DNA from: Stachybotrys elegans
Taxonomy: Eukaryota; Ascomycota; Sordariomycetes; Hypocreales; Stachybotryaceae
Assembly (NCBI GenBank): GCA_020746835.1
Contig: JAGPNK010000005.1
Location: 2,108,001 to 2,172,000 of the forward strand
Direction: 5' to 3'
Length of the DNA: 64,000 bases
Part shown: piece after piece, positions 21,759 through 32,828 of the stretch
How the letters are laid out: each line of letters starts with the position of its first letter
Position numbering within the stretch: position 1 is the first letter of the stretch
Notes under the pieces: generated by a model
Database searches by the model: none
The model's input: only the letters and a program-made list of their open reading frames with translations
Told to the model about the DNA's origin: nothing
Position numbers and translations under genes: made by a program

Positions 21759-24700
21759 CTATACCTCTGTCTCGAGACCACCTCCCCTGGAACTGCGGTC
21801 AAACGCTCCCATGACGGTGTCCTGCACCTTTTCGGCCTTGTTCTTCACCCACTTTGCCGTCCGAGGAGCCTGCAAAACCTTGTCAGCACCCAAGACTGCA
21901 ATGTGCAATGACTGCATGTACTCACCTTCCATTGCATGAGACCCCGATGCTGGCGGTGCAACACCTTGCTCCGCCGTTTGTAGTCTCGCACCTGATCAAT
22001 GGGACCCTGCTTGTTGCCTGAGCTGCCGTCTGGGATGTCGTCGTCGCTGTCAGAGCTCGAGCTCGATCCATCCTCCTCAACTACGCCTGCTGCCTTGCTC
22101 GCGGTATCCTCTTCCGCGTTGTCGCGCGATGTGGCAAGCACCTCCACGACGTCTTTGAGATGATCGTTGCCGCTGGCCCATTTGGAGTGTCCGGCACCCT
22201 GCCAATGTTAAAAATCTTGCCGCATGCAGTTCGGGGTAGGGGTGAATAGTCTTACCATGCCGGCCCAGAATGTCACCTTCACCTTGAGACTACCTATTTT
22301 CTCACCGGGCTCAGGAAGACAATTCGTTATAGCCCGTTGAAAGTCACCCTTCCAGATTGGCAACTCAAGCTCCGTCTCCTCCTCGTCTACCAAATCCTTG
22401 AGCCAGAGCACGCTAAAGGCCGCAATGTCGTCTCCCATTACGCCCTTATTCTTAAAGGCCATTGATACGCAGCTGCTGTACCGCTTGCGGACGGGCAGCG
22501 TGAGACTGTCGCCGTGCTTGGACTTCCACGTCTGCTTGTCGCTCTGAATGTACATCTTGGCGCTGCCGAGGTCAGACCGCAGCTTCAGCTTGGCTGACTT
22601 GATGTCCTCGGGGCAGTCGGTGCTCGTCACCGTGGGCTGTACCTCAAGTGTCCCCAGCTCCCAGCCCAGCAGGTTTCGGGGCGCCTGGAGCTGCAGGCTG
22701 CGCCAGACCATGGACAAGCGGATCCTGCCGTGCCCGATGCCGCCTGTCAGTGGCCAGTAACCCATCACTTGGGACCGCTCCTTGAAGATGTCCCAGAGAG
22801 GGATGTGCACGATACCCAGGAGCGGGTCGTCTTCGTGTATTCTGGCATCGCGAACCGCAACATATACTTCGCATTCCCTCCAGTTCTTAATGAAACGCTC
22901 ACAACCCGCGTTATAGAAGGGCTTGGAGTTTTGCGGCTTCGTTCGCGTCTTGAATGTCTTGCGGTGATTGATGATGATGGTGCAGTACGGGCTAGGAAGT
23001 CCGTCGCCTGTTTCTTCCTCGTCGCTTGCTTCGGCATCCTTGGCTGCAGATTGCTTATTCAGTCGCCCGAGCTCAAGGCCGACAATGTTGTGGATCTGGA
23101 TGCTGAAGATGCCGCTGGGATAACCTTCAGGTGGAGGAGCCGAGATGATCATGGCATCTTGCTCGGCCTTGAGTTCCTGGGATCTCTGCTGCTCCAGCTC
23201 GTCCTCGTCGCGTTCGCTCTGCCCCTCCTTGAACATGGTCTCGCGAAGCTTGCGCTCACAGGACTCGTTCACCTTCTTCTTCAGCTGCTCCCAGGAGCGG
23301 ACCTCAGGATCATACGTCTGCTTCTGGAACTGGCCTTCCCTGATTCTCGTCTTGGAGAAGTATCCAACGCTCCACTCCAGCTTGCCGGGCATGTTGTCGC
23401 CCGACTTGAGTGCCCTGAACCCATCTGTCCTGTGCCACATTTTCCCGTTGGAATTCTGGCTCCGCATAAGCTCCTTCAAGTTCACCTCGATACGGCCAAG
23501 ATCGTCGTCAGCGGTGAAGCGATCCGAGTCCCAGAGTTGAATGCGTAGCCTCTCGTCAATGTTGAGCTCCTCAGGTGTCACAAGCAGAAAGCACGTCTCA
23601 TCCCAGTACGGCTCCATGTTGGACACGAGAATGCGAGTACTCCAGACAACCTTGCCGAATTTGGCCCACCCCACGGATACATAAGGGTCTGAACCACCAT
23701 CCTTGATGAGGGGAAGCGACGTGTCCGCGACCTTGAAGTCGTATCCGCGCTTGATATTGATCATGAGGACACCCTTGGCGGTGGTGTCTTTCTTGAAGTC
23801 GTCTCCAGCGAGCATGTCCTTGAGGTCAAGAGTAAGACTCCTTGGCGCGACGTACTCTGCCATGGCAGCATCAACCGAAGACTGAACGAATTTGCTGATA
23901 AAAGGCACATCCATGATGTTTAGGCCGTGCTTGCTTAGTGGAACACAGCTCAAGTTGACCTTGGGCTGGCCGAGAAAGGTGAGGGTACAAAGTGCGAAGA
24001 AGGGCGGGTCGGGTGTGAGCTGTAGCCGCATTCTCATGGTGCCGATCAAGCCTTGGAGATCGACCCAGATGGGAAGCTTAATGTTACCAGGAAGATAGAA
24101 AGCTAGGTAGAGATGCATGTCCTTGGTCCGCTGCTTGAGTGTCTTTGAGCTGGAGCGCGTGCGGTAAGCAAAGGACAATTCCAGGTTCACAAAGTCGCCC
24201 TCCTCGGCTGCGAGGCCGTCGGCTTCGCCCTGGCCATCGGTGGCTCCGTCATCTCTGGTGCTGACCTGACCCTTTTCTCTGCCTTCCTGTTCCTCGCTCT
24301 GGCTTTCGCCCTCGGGGATGATCTTGCCCTCCTTGGTGACAGCAGAGGCTGCCGCGCCGGTAGGCAGCCACCGTACACCCAGGATTCGGATAGATTCGCT
24401 GCCTTGGCCGATGTCGTCCACGCTGACCATTCGAACGACCTTGGGTAGCGATGCCTGCATGACATCCTCGAGAGCATCGGCTAGACCTGCAAATAGATCA
24501 GGGTTGATCAGAGGCCACACAGCAGTAAGCAGCGAGTTCAGCCAAGCAGTTGTCTCCGGCTCGTGCTTCTCCGCAGCCTCCTTGATTTGCTGTCGTTGGG
24601 CATGCCAAATCTCGTCGTCGAATACTGCGCTGACTTTGGTGGCGATCCAGTCTCTCACACCCATGACTGCGGCCCAGATGAGAGCACCACTTGCGGCCAT

Positions 24701-25432
24701 GATTCCAATCCAGACGGGAACTCCCAGAATGCTGATTCGCCGATCGTCGTTTCGCAGCCACCGGTCCATCCCCAGCGCTGTTAGGACGATGACAATGGTG
24801 GCAGTGAGACCAATAGAGATGCCATAGTTGGTGATGGTGCCGAGTTCTTGGCGCAAGGCGTCGAAATCGGGTGGCGGGAAACGGTTGACAAGGTCCTGGT
24901 GGCTCAGCTGAAGCAATTTCTTCTCTTCATCCAGCTTTTCCTGTGATTTGTTCTTGTTGCTTAGGCCGGTGGATGTCTTGGAGAGTGTCCCATATACAGG
25001 CTCGTTGGGCTCAACCTCTTTGAGTGCATCGTCGGTAAAGTCACGAATAACGACGGGTAGATGCGTGACTGGGTCAGTGACTTCTCGTTCGGCCCTCTCC
25101 TTTCGCCTGTTCTTCATCTGCTTGACCCGTTGTTTGGGGTCCAGGGCTGCCGCGTCTACTTGGGAGGTATCCTTGAGCTCATCTCCGTCCTGTTCGTCAT
25201 GTGTTCGGGCAGCGTCATAATTCCCAGCCTCGGCAACTTGTGAGGCATCCTCCCCATATTCGCCCAAGTCATCGTCACTGCCCGGGCCACGGATATCCTG
25301 TCGTCTTTTCTGGGCCCTCTCCTCGCGGGCTGCCTTCTCGTGTCGATACTTTGAGATTGTTGGGATGGGATTCTTGCCGCTATAGGGTATCTGGTAGCGG
25401 CGAATGTCTTCAGCGTCCTCCCTTCCAGCCAT
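21759..25432 (-). CDS. MUG190: SMP- and C2-domain lipid-transfer protein, Mug190/tricalbin-like
   Basis: Three exons (22256-25432, 21926-22198, 21759-21869; minus strand) encode 1,186 residues. Domain order is: a charged N-terminus starting MAGREDAEDIRRYQIPYSGK; a membrane hairpin at about 205-255 (GISIGLTATIVIVLTALG and VPVWIGIMAASGALIWAAV); an SMP lipid-binding region (AWLNSLLTAVWPLINPDL onward); a first C2 domain with GGSDPYVSVGWAKFGK; a second with SPYCTIIINHRKTFKTRT; and a third C2-like segment near the end. The layout matches fission yeast Mug190 and resembles tricalbins, which tether ER to plasma membrane and move lipids. The frame stays open upstream to 25621 but has no ATG there, so the start is placed at 25432. 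The C-terminus is a Ser/Asp-rich linker plus a basic helix. Introns are 57 and 56 bp. Confidence 0.92.
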
Positions 25433-28400
25433 AGTGTCGAATTCTTTCAACAGCCGTTGGCGACGTTGGACCTTGGCAATTGACTGGGAAGCATCGCAGA
25501 ATAAGTCTCGGCACGGCACGGTTTTGTCTGGTTGCCGCGCGGCAGCTTTGCCATGTCTATATGGTATGGATGCATGCTGTGTGTGATGCTGTGGGTCGGT
25601 GAAACTTGGCCATGAGCTCAAGATACGTCATTTGAAGCTCTTGGCACGTGCCTCCCACCCGGGCTTCTTCCACTGAATGCCTGCGCTTTTCTATCTAGCG
25701 ACTGGCAGATCGTAGATTCCTACGCAACCTGTGGGAGCAGAAACGTCATCAGGCTAAGGCGCTGTGGATTCACGGCACACCAGAGCCGGCAGAGGAAGGG
25801 CAACGGCTGGGTTAGGTGAGTGAGGCCAACGCCAAATGTGCATGCGTGTGCCTGATTTACAGACCGGCTTTTCCTTATATTTCCAGGCATGGAGGCGATC
25901 AGCGATCACGAGGCCGTTCAGCTGTGCTGCAAGCTGGTTCCGCCAGTGGGAGAGCGCTGACAAGATTACATGATGCGATTATGATGCCATGGGGAGAAAG
26001 CAGCACAAACAGGATGCCCGCGTTTCGTCTGCCGGATGACGGACCAGTCGTGCCTCAGCAGCATGTTTTGACGATACGACATCCTCAATGCTCGCCAGTC
26101 AGTCCATGGCCTCTCTCAGCCAATTCTTAGCCTACGCGACCGTGGTGTTTTGTAGGCAGCATTAGGCTAAGCATGAAACTTGGGCACTGTTTGACAACGT
26201 GGCGAGCGCTGGGATTCCGAGTCATGGCATGGAATTATCTCAACGTTGACCGTTGGACTGGGATGCACCTTGCAACAACAAGACGCGGGACTACCCTGAT
26301 GCAACTGGGAGGAATTGGAAGCACACATCAGCCGTACACAGTCGCACGAGAGGCAAAACGGCAATCTGATCTAGAATATCCAGACATTGACCCTGCAACC
26401 GCCAGAAGCAATGCGAAATAGTAATAACCAGGCAGGCTACCGGGAAACTGGCCGAGGGACGAGGAGGTCAACTCATGATGATCCAAGGTCGCTTCGATAG
26501 CCTAGCTGGCACTCGGCATATTCGGTCAAATTCGATAGAACACGTTACGCCATGGGCTGCAAGTCGTAACCGGCATCGATGCTTGGTGGTGTTGATTAGT
26601 AGAGGCTGAACTTTGCCTCACTATACTTATGGTGTGAATAGGCATGGGGAGTCGAGGAATTCCAGTTTCCGTGGGCGGCGTGCATAATAGAGGGCAAGGA
26701 CCAAGACGCGAAAAAGCCAAAACAACAGGCAATATGCTCGAGGCAGTCAGGCCATTTAAGCAAAAAGATCGAGGCTTGGACAGGGTCGGATCTGGGGTTG
26801 CAGTTCTGTGGTGTGTGCAGAGGATGGATGGCGGTGGGAAAAAAAAAGTCGTACGATTCCCCACGCTGGCTGCCCTCCATCTGTTGTGGGAAGAAACAAA
26901 AGATGGCCAACTGGATTGACAACCAAGCAGGGGCGAAATAGATTGGACGGATCTACGATCGACTTGCATGACGTGCTTTCCGATAAATTAAATATCCCTT
27001 GGGATTGAATTGAAGGTTCGGTATTTGTGAATCTGATGCTCAGGATATCTGCCCCTTCGCAGCCATGACGACGCGCACAAGCTCGCACACGAGCAGACGA
27101 AGGCAAAGCATCGAGGCCCAGGAGAGAGCCTCCGAGAGCTGGGGATTTGCTACTACCCGTCATCTCGCAGGCAGCCTGGCCACGCAGAGAACAGGGCCAA
27201 AGGGGCATTTCCGCTTCGGAATGGCGAAACCATGATCAGCAAAACGGGTTTGGATGGTGCTGGGACTGGGGCTTGGGACCAGGGAGTAAGGTCTTTTTGC
27301 CATTTGCCACGGCACAGGCTGAGACAGTGAGACACAGACGGGGTCAGAGCGGCTTGGGTGTCGAGGCGGATGTGCGACCGGCCGGCTGATGATCCATGTT
27401 TCGGAGGCCCAGAGGAAGCCGGGGGGTCTGCAGGCTTGGCAGCGACCAATAGTTTCTGCAGAGGATCCAGCCGACGGCACTGAATGCTTCATTCGATATC
27501 CCGTACGGCGGCACCGTAAATCAAGGGCGGGTGGTAAGTCCGATCCTCTTGCATCGAGGATTGATCCCACGGCGGGTAAATAGATGAGTTGGGATAAAGA
27601 TAGATGGAATAATGGGAGAATATACGCCCATCCTCCATACATACATATGGCTATGGACAGGGTAATGGCACTCGGTAGCGTGTCCGCAATGACCATGCCA
27701 AATCCGTAAATTCTGATTACCTTTCACACTTCCATCTAAAGGAGGTCTCCGGTTGCTGCAGTTCCTAGTCGCCTCACCCACGGGCGCTGCTATTGGTAGC
27801 CGGATATTAGGGTCTTGGGAACCAATAACTGGAATCCGGTACCAACGAGCCCGCAGCTTGGATAGGAGAAGGGCTCAAAGCGGGAGCCAAGCCGACAAGA
27901 GGTGAATCGAAGACCCACGGGAGAGGGTCTCTCAGAAAAAAGGAATTCAATCATCCGGACCGGGGTCGTGATGAAAGGGGAGAGGCAAGGGGGGGGGGGG
28001 GGGTGAGGGGGAGCGGTAGGCCAATGCAACGGCGGCGGTGCTTGTAAACTTCTAGAGACGCACAGACAGTAGACGCAAAATCCGAGAGAGAGAGAGCACA
28101 TACAAACGGGCAAATACGGAGAGGGAAATAAAGGTCGGACGGTTCGCCAAGCCATTGGAGCAGCACCAGAACTGAAACGCGGAGGACCCAGACAGGGCGA
28201 AGAGGCAGCTCCATTAAGCAAAGGCCAGCAATGCGAGCAAAGGCGCAGAGGCACAGTCGAGATGAACCCTGGCCGATAACACGATTTCTCCAAGGGAGAA
28301 AAGAAAATCAGATGATGATGCTGCCACACTCGCACTGCACACTGCTCGCCAATAATTCAAGGGCTGGAGGGAGCTGGTGGTGATTCGTTTAGCATCGTGC

Positions 28401-29946
28401 ATGGCTGCTGACCTCCCTCGTGGTTCGATTGACCGACCGTTTTGACAGGCTTGGCGGGTTCGATGCCTGAGAGAAGAAGAAAAAAGCGTCCATGCGTTGC
28501 TACGCCATGCCATGCGATGCCATGCCGTCCGTTGTCACCACCACCTGCGCTTCTGCACGCACTATTGATAGCATCACAAATAAACAGCAAATGGCACACC
28601 ACCAATACCGCCTCGGGCCAATAGCCGTCCCCCTCGGTCCCTCCCTTTCCCCACACCAGCCCGGCGTTGGTCCAGCCAGCAGCGTCTGCTAAGCGCCCTC
28701 GGCGGACGCCCAGCATCTGGTCAGCGACCACACGCCTGGGAAACTGACCAGTTACAGTGGCTGCGCTGGTAGAATCGAGCACCCGCGATAGCACCAAGAT
28801 CGTTCCTGCCACTTCCCATCACCTCACCGTCCAATCACCAGCCTCTCTTGCCGCCCAGGTTGCGCAACAATGCAGCATGTCGGGAAGGCGGTAGCCATAC
28901 AGAAGGGCAACCGCCAGGACTTTAATTCTATCCCCTTCCCTCCCCCATTCCCGTCGATATTTTCCGTTTTCCTCTTTTCCCCATCCTCTCAACTGTGTCG
29001 CAACCAACTGCATTACCCTCCCGCCTGGCCGCTTCAGCTTCCTGTTCCTCTCTTACTCCTTGAGCCTCACACAGAAGACCCAAGGCCCACGAACCCCCGC
29101 TCTGCCCGCTCGCTGTTTCCACTATCCCACTATTCCTCTCTAGGCCGTACGCGATCCTGCTATCCTGGTCCTCCTCGAAACGCCGCCGTTCAGCAATTCG
29201 TCTCACAATTGTCGTCGCAGCTTTCTGCTCGCCGCCCCCCGGCACGACAAGGGTTCATCCCCCCTCCCCCGAAACCTGACACATTGCGGCGTCTGATCCC
29301 ATTGCCCATCGTCAAGCTTGGTCCAGCACCCAGGCACCCTAAGCAAAGACCCAAGCATCCGGCCCTCTTGCTCGACCAATCCCGCCGTGGTCGTCCCCAT
29401 CCCCGTCCTCGTCCTCTCAAACCCCAGCGCGCAAGGGGCGGAAACCATGGCTTGGTGCTAGGTCTAGAAACACCGGATCTCAGCCTTTCCCGTGCCTCAA
29501 CCTGCGCCCATCCCCTGCATCCTCTTCTCTTTTATCATCCACCGCAATTCCACGCCTCTTTCCACTACTCCCGGTCCCTTCCTTCTCTTCCTTTCTTCTC
29601 CATCCGCCCTGTCAAGCGAGGTAGAAGAGCCGGACCTCTTTTTCTTTTACTTTTCCTTCGTCACCACATTCTCTTCTTCTTCTTCAAAACGCTGCTGGTT
29701 CAGGACCATTCTTTATTATATTGCATTTTTATTCACCAATACTCGCCTTTTTATTACGCCCTTCACCCCCACTGTCACTACTGTCATACGCACCGCCTCG
29801 TCGACTTATAGCGATTAATTGGGTTGGCTGGGTCATCGCAAGAGAATAGGAAGGCCGAGAGTCCGATTATACGAGAAACACTGTCCGATTTGTCAATACT
29901 GTCGCCGGACGACGCCTAATCAAGAAGCCAGTCACAGGCCGCCATC
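25433..29946. other. 4.5-kb gene-free region with long noxA leader
   Basis: No convincing gene lies between the divergent starts of the Mug190 gene and noxA. From about 28,900 to 29,800 the + strand is strongly C/T-rich with runs of TTC and CCC, the look of a long fungal 5' untranslated region. A 313-codon frame there is Pro/Ser/His-rich, resembles no protein and ends before the noxA ATG, so I treat it as leader. A run of 15 G lies at 27989-28003. No tRNA-like cloverleaf or transposon end was found. Confidence 0.55.
27989..28003. repeat. 15-base guanine homopolymer
   Basis: Fifteen consecutive G in the gene-free region upstream of noxA are flanked by further G clusters (CGGGG, GAAAGGGG, GAGGGGG). 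The cluster could form a G-quadruplex. It is also a place where assembly length is unreliable. Confidence 0.85.
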
Positions 29947-31725
29947 ATGGGTGGACAAATGGGTTACGCGGAGCTCATCCGCAAGCAATTCACGGCTCAG
30001 AAGCTGCTTTTCCACGTCCTCTTCTGGACCTTCCACTGGGGCATTTTTGCCTACGGATGGTATGCGCTGCTCTTCCTCTTTCCCTGTCACCGTGCTAACG
30101 CTCTCTCTTAGGTGGAAGCAGGCTGCCGATGAACGTCTCGCTGGTCTTAACACGCTTCAATACTCCGTGTGGATCTCCCGTGGTGCAGGTCTCGTTCTCA
30201 GTGTAGATGGCATGCTCATCCTGCTACCCGTCTGCCGTACCATCATGCGCTTTATCCGTCCCAAGATCCGCTTCCTGCCCCTCGACGAGAACTTGTGGAT
30301 GCATCGCCAGCTCGCCTATGCCATGCTCTGGTTCACCATCCTCCACACCTCTGCTCACTACGTCAACTTCTACAACGTCGAGGAGACGCAGATTCGTCCC
30401 GTCAGCGCTCTGCAGATCCACTACGCCCAGCCTGGTGGTATCACTGGTCACGTCATGCTGCTCTGCATGCTGCTAATGTACACCACGGCGCACGCTCGCA
30501 TTCGCCAGCAATCCTTTGAGACTTTCTGGTACACTCACCACCTGTTCATTCCCTTCTTCCTCGGTCTCTACACCCACACTGTTGGTTGCTTCGTCCGTGA
30601 CACCGCCGATGGTTTCTCTCCTTTCGCCGGCAAGGACTACTGGGACCACTGCATCGGTTACCTGGGATGGCGATGGGAGCTCTGGACCGGTGGCTTCTAC
30701 CTTATCGAGCGTCTCTGGCGTGAGGTTCGCGCTCGCCGCGAAACCAAGATTACTCGTGTCGTCCGCCACCCCTACGATGTCGTCGAGATTCAGTTCAACA
30801 AGCCCTCTTTCAAGTACAAGGCTGGCCAGTGGCTTTTCCTCCAGGTGCCCTCCGTCTCGGGTTTCCAGTGGCACCCTTTTACCATCACCTCCTGCCCCTT
30901 CGATGGTTACGTCTCGGTTCACGTTCGCCAGGTTGGTGACTTTACTCGTGCTCTCGGTGACGCCCTTGGTGCTGGTGCCGCTCAGGCCAAGCTGTACGAT
31001 GGAGTTGACCCTATGGGCATGTACGAAGTCGCTCTCCAGAATGGTCAGCAGATGCCTGCCCTGCGTATCGATGGCCCCTACGGAGCTCCCGCCGAGGACG
31101 TGTTCGAGAACGAAATCGCCGTCCTCATCGGTACCGGTATCGGTGTTACGCCTTGGGCCTCCATCCTCAAGAACATCTGGCACTTGCGCAACTCCCCCAA
31201 CCCTCCCAAGCGCCTCCGCCGTGTTGAGTTCATCTGGGTCTGCAAGGATACCGGCAGCTTTGAGTGGTTCCAGACCCTGTTGTCCTCGCTTGAGGAGCAG
31301 TCCAACGAGGCGGCTCGCGTCCCTGGCAGCTCCGGCGTTGAGTTCCTCAAGATCCACACCTACCTTACCCAGAAGCTCGACATGGACACGACGCAGAACA
31401 TCGTCCTCAACAGTGTCGGCGCCGAGATGGATCCCCTTACCGAGCTTCGCTCCCGCACCAACTTCGGTCGTCCCGATTTCTCGAGGCTCTTCACCACGAT
31501 GCGCGATGGTATCATGGACCGCACCTACCTTGATGGCCTTGAGGGCAGCATGAGGACCACCGTCGGTGTCTACTTCTGTGGTCCCTCTGTAGCAGGTATG
31601 TCATGCAGTATCCCAAGTATTGTCGAACCAACCACTAACATGTCCCAGCCCGCGATATCAAGACGGCCTGCAAAGCAGCTGACACGCGCGAGGTGCACTT
31701 CCGCTTCTGGAAGGAACACTTCTAA
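29947..31725 (+). CDS. noxA: NADPH oxidase catalytic subunit NoxA (Nox1)
   Basis: Three exons (29947-30059, 30112-31595, 31649-31725; introns 52 and 53 bp) encode 557 residues, the usual NoxA size. The enzyme sits in membranes and passes electrons from NADPH through FAD and two haems to oxygen, making superoxide for fruiting-body, appressorium and fusion signalling. It starts MGGQMGYAELIRKQFTAQKL, as NoxA does. Six membrane helices carry the haem-binding histidines (HRQLAYAMLWFTILHTSAHY and FWYTHHLFIPFFLG). The FAD site is HPFTITSCP, and the NADPH site is GTGIGVTPWASIL with a late YFCGPS. There is no EF-hand N-terminus, which argues against the NoxC/Nox5 type. It ends in the canonical FRFWKEHF. 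Activation by NoxR, Rac and Bem1 is known for the family but not visible here. Confidence 0.97.
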
Positions 31726-32828
31726 GCCATCCAGCACTGCCAAAATTACAAAGATAATTTATACCCCCGAAAAATTCTACAAATCACATATTACAGCAGG
31801 TCAGAAAGAAGTCGCATATACACGCGTATGTACTTGGGGAGAGATATCACTCCATTATCTACTTGCAACCCACATCTTTCTTTAGCCTTTTGCCGTATTT
31901 TCATCTTTATATTTTCTCAACTTTACCCAGTGCATGGAGAGGAGCGCACTTCGCGATCGTGTGTTGGAAACGGGATTGGACGGAAGCGGCATGGCACATT
32001 GTATGTTACCCACGCTTGAGCGACTACGATAGAGGCGCAGAACAGGACTTTTCTCATGAACCTATCCCGGTGATGAACCTGGCCAGAGGGGTGCTGTGAA
32101 TGTGTTTGCACGCCTTGCTGATTCTTGATCAAACATTGTTTCTTGGGCTAAGCGGTACCAAGCTGAGACAGTCGCTGAAACAGGGGCCTGGCGGGGATGG
32201 TTTCGGCATCGTGACTATCCGGATGTCAGTGGGGCCGTGCAGCCCTTGGAGTTATAACAAAGAGCAAACCATGGGCCCACCCGAACGGTTGTTAAAACAT
32301 GGTAGTTCTGCTATGGACTAGGATCATCCATCATCCATGAGTGAGTAATTTGTAAATGACCGGCCGTCAGAACTGCACTTGTAGTATTGTTTACTTCGCC
32401 AATGCAAACGCCCTCGTATACCGAGTATGTGTAGAACATAGTAAACAAGTAGCACCCATGTTGCCCGGACCAAGTCTAATAAATGAAGCTTCCTCCAGCA
32501 TCTATATTAATGGTAATCCAGCGCCGTATTGTCGCCCTTTTCCATATTCCATGACATGCGAAGAAGAATGGAAAGAAGAAGGGCTCAACAGCTGGTCCGC
32601 TCGCTCTTCCTTGGATGAAAGGGCTGGGCGTTAGTGAACAGGTCAAATTGCAGACCCAAACCGTGCCTCGTGTATTGTCCGTCTTGAAACCCCGGGAAAT
32701 GAGATATTTGGGGGGGGGGGATGAAAAGAATGCAGAGAGAGCTGGAGAATCCATAATCCGCCGAGCCAAACTCCAACTTAATCCAGGTTGTTCCTCCCAT
32801 GATACCTTTTCATTATCGTAACTTAGAT
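31726..32828. other. Tail-to-tail gap between noxA and histidine kinase
   Basis: This 1.1-kb gap separates two convergent genes and should contain both 3' untranslated regions. A run of 11 G occurs at 32710-32720. No coding frame of quality or RNA gene is visible. Confidence 0.5.

Noticed and set aside
22730..23548. 272-codon frame antisense to the Mug190 gene
   Set aside because: Leu/Asp/Val-rich shadow of a conserved coding exon.
25433..25621. N-terminal extension of the Mug190 protein to 25621
   Set aside because: The frame is open but contains no ATG; the conserved start MAGRED at 25432 fits the family.
28870..29811. 313-codon + strand frame before noxA
   Set aside because: It is Pro/Ser/His-rich, follows the C/T-rich leader composition, shows no domain, and lies where a long noxA leader is expected.
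30473..31357. 294-codon frame antisense to noxA
   Set aside because: It mirrors the conserved noxA frame with good codon bias and has no independent features.
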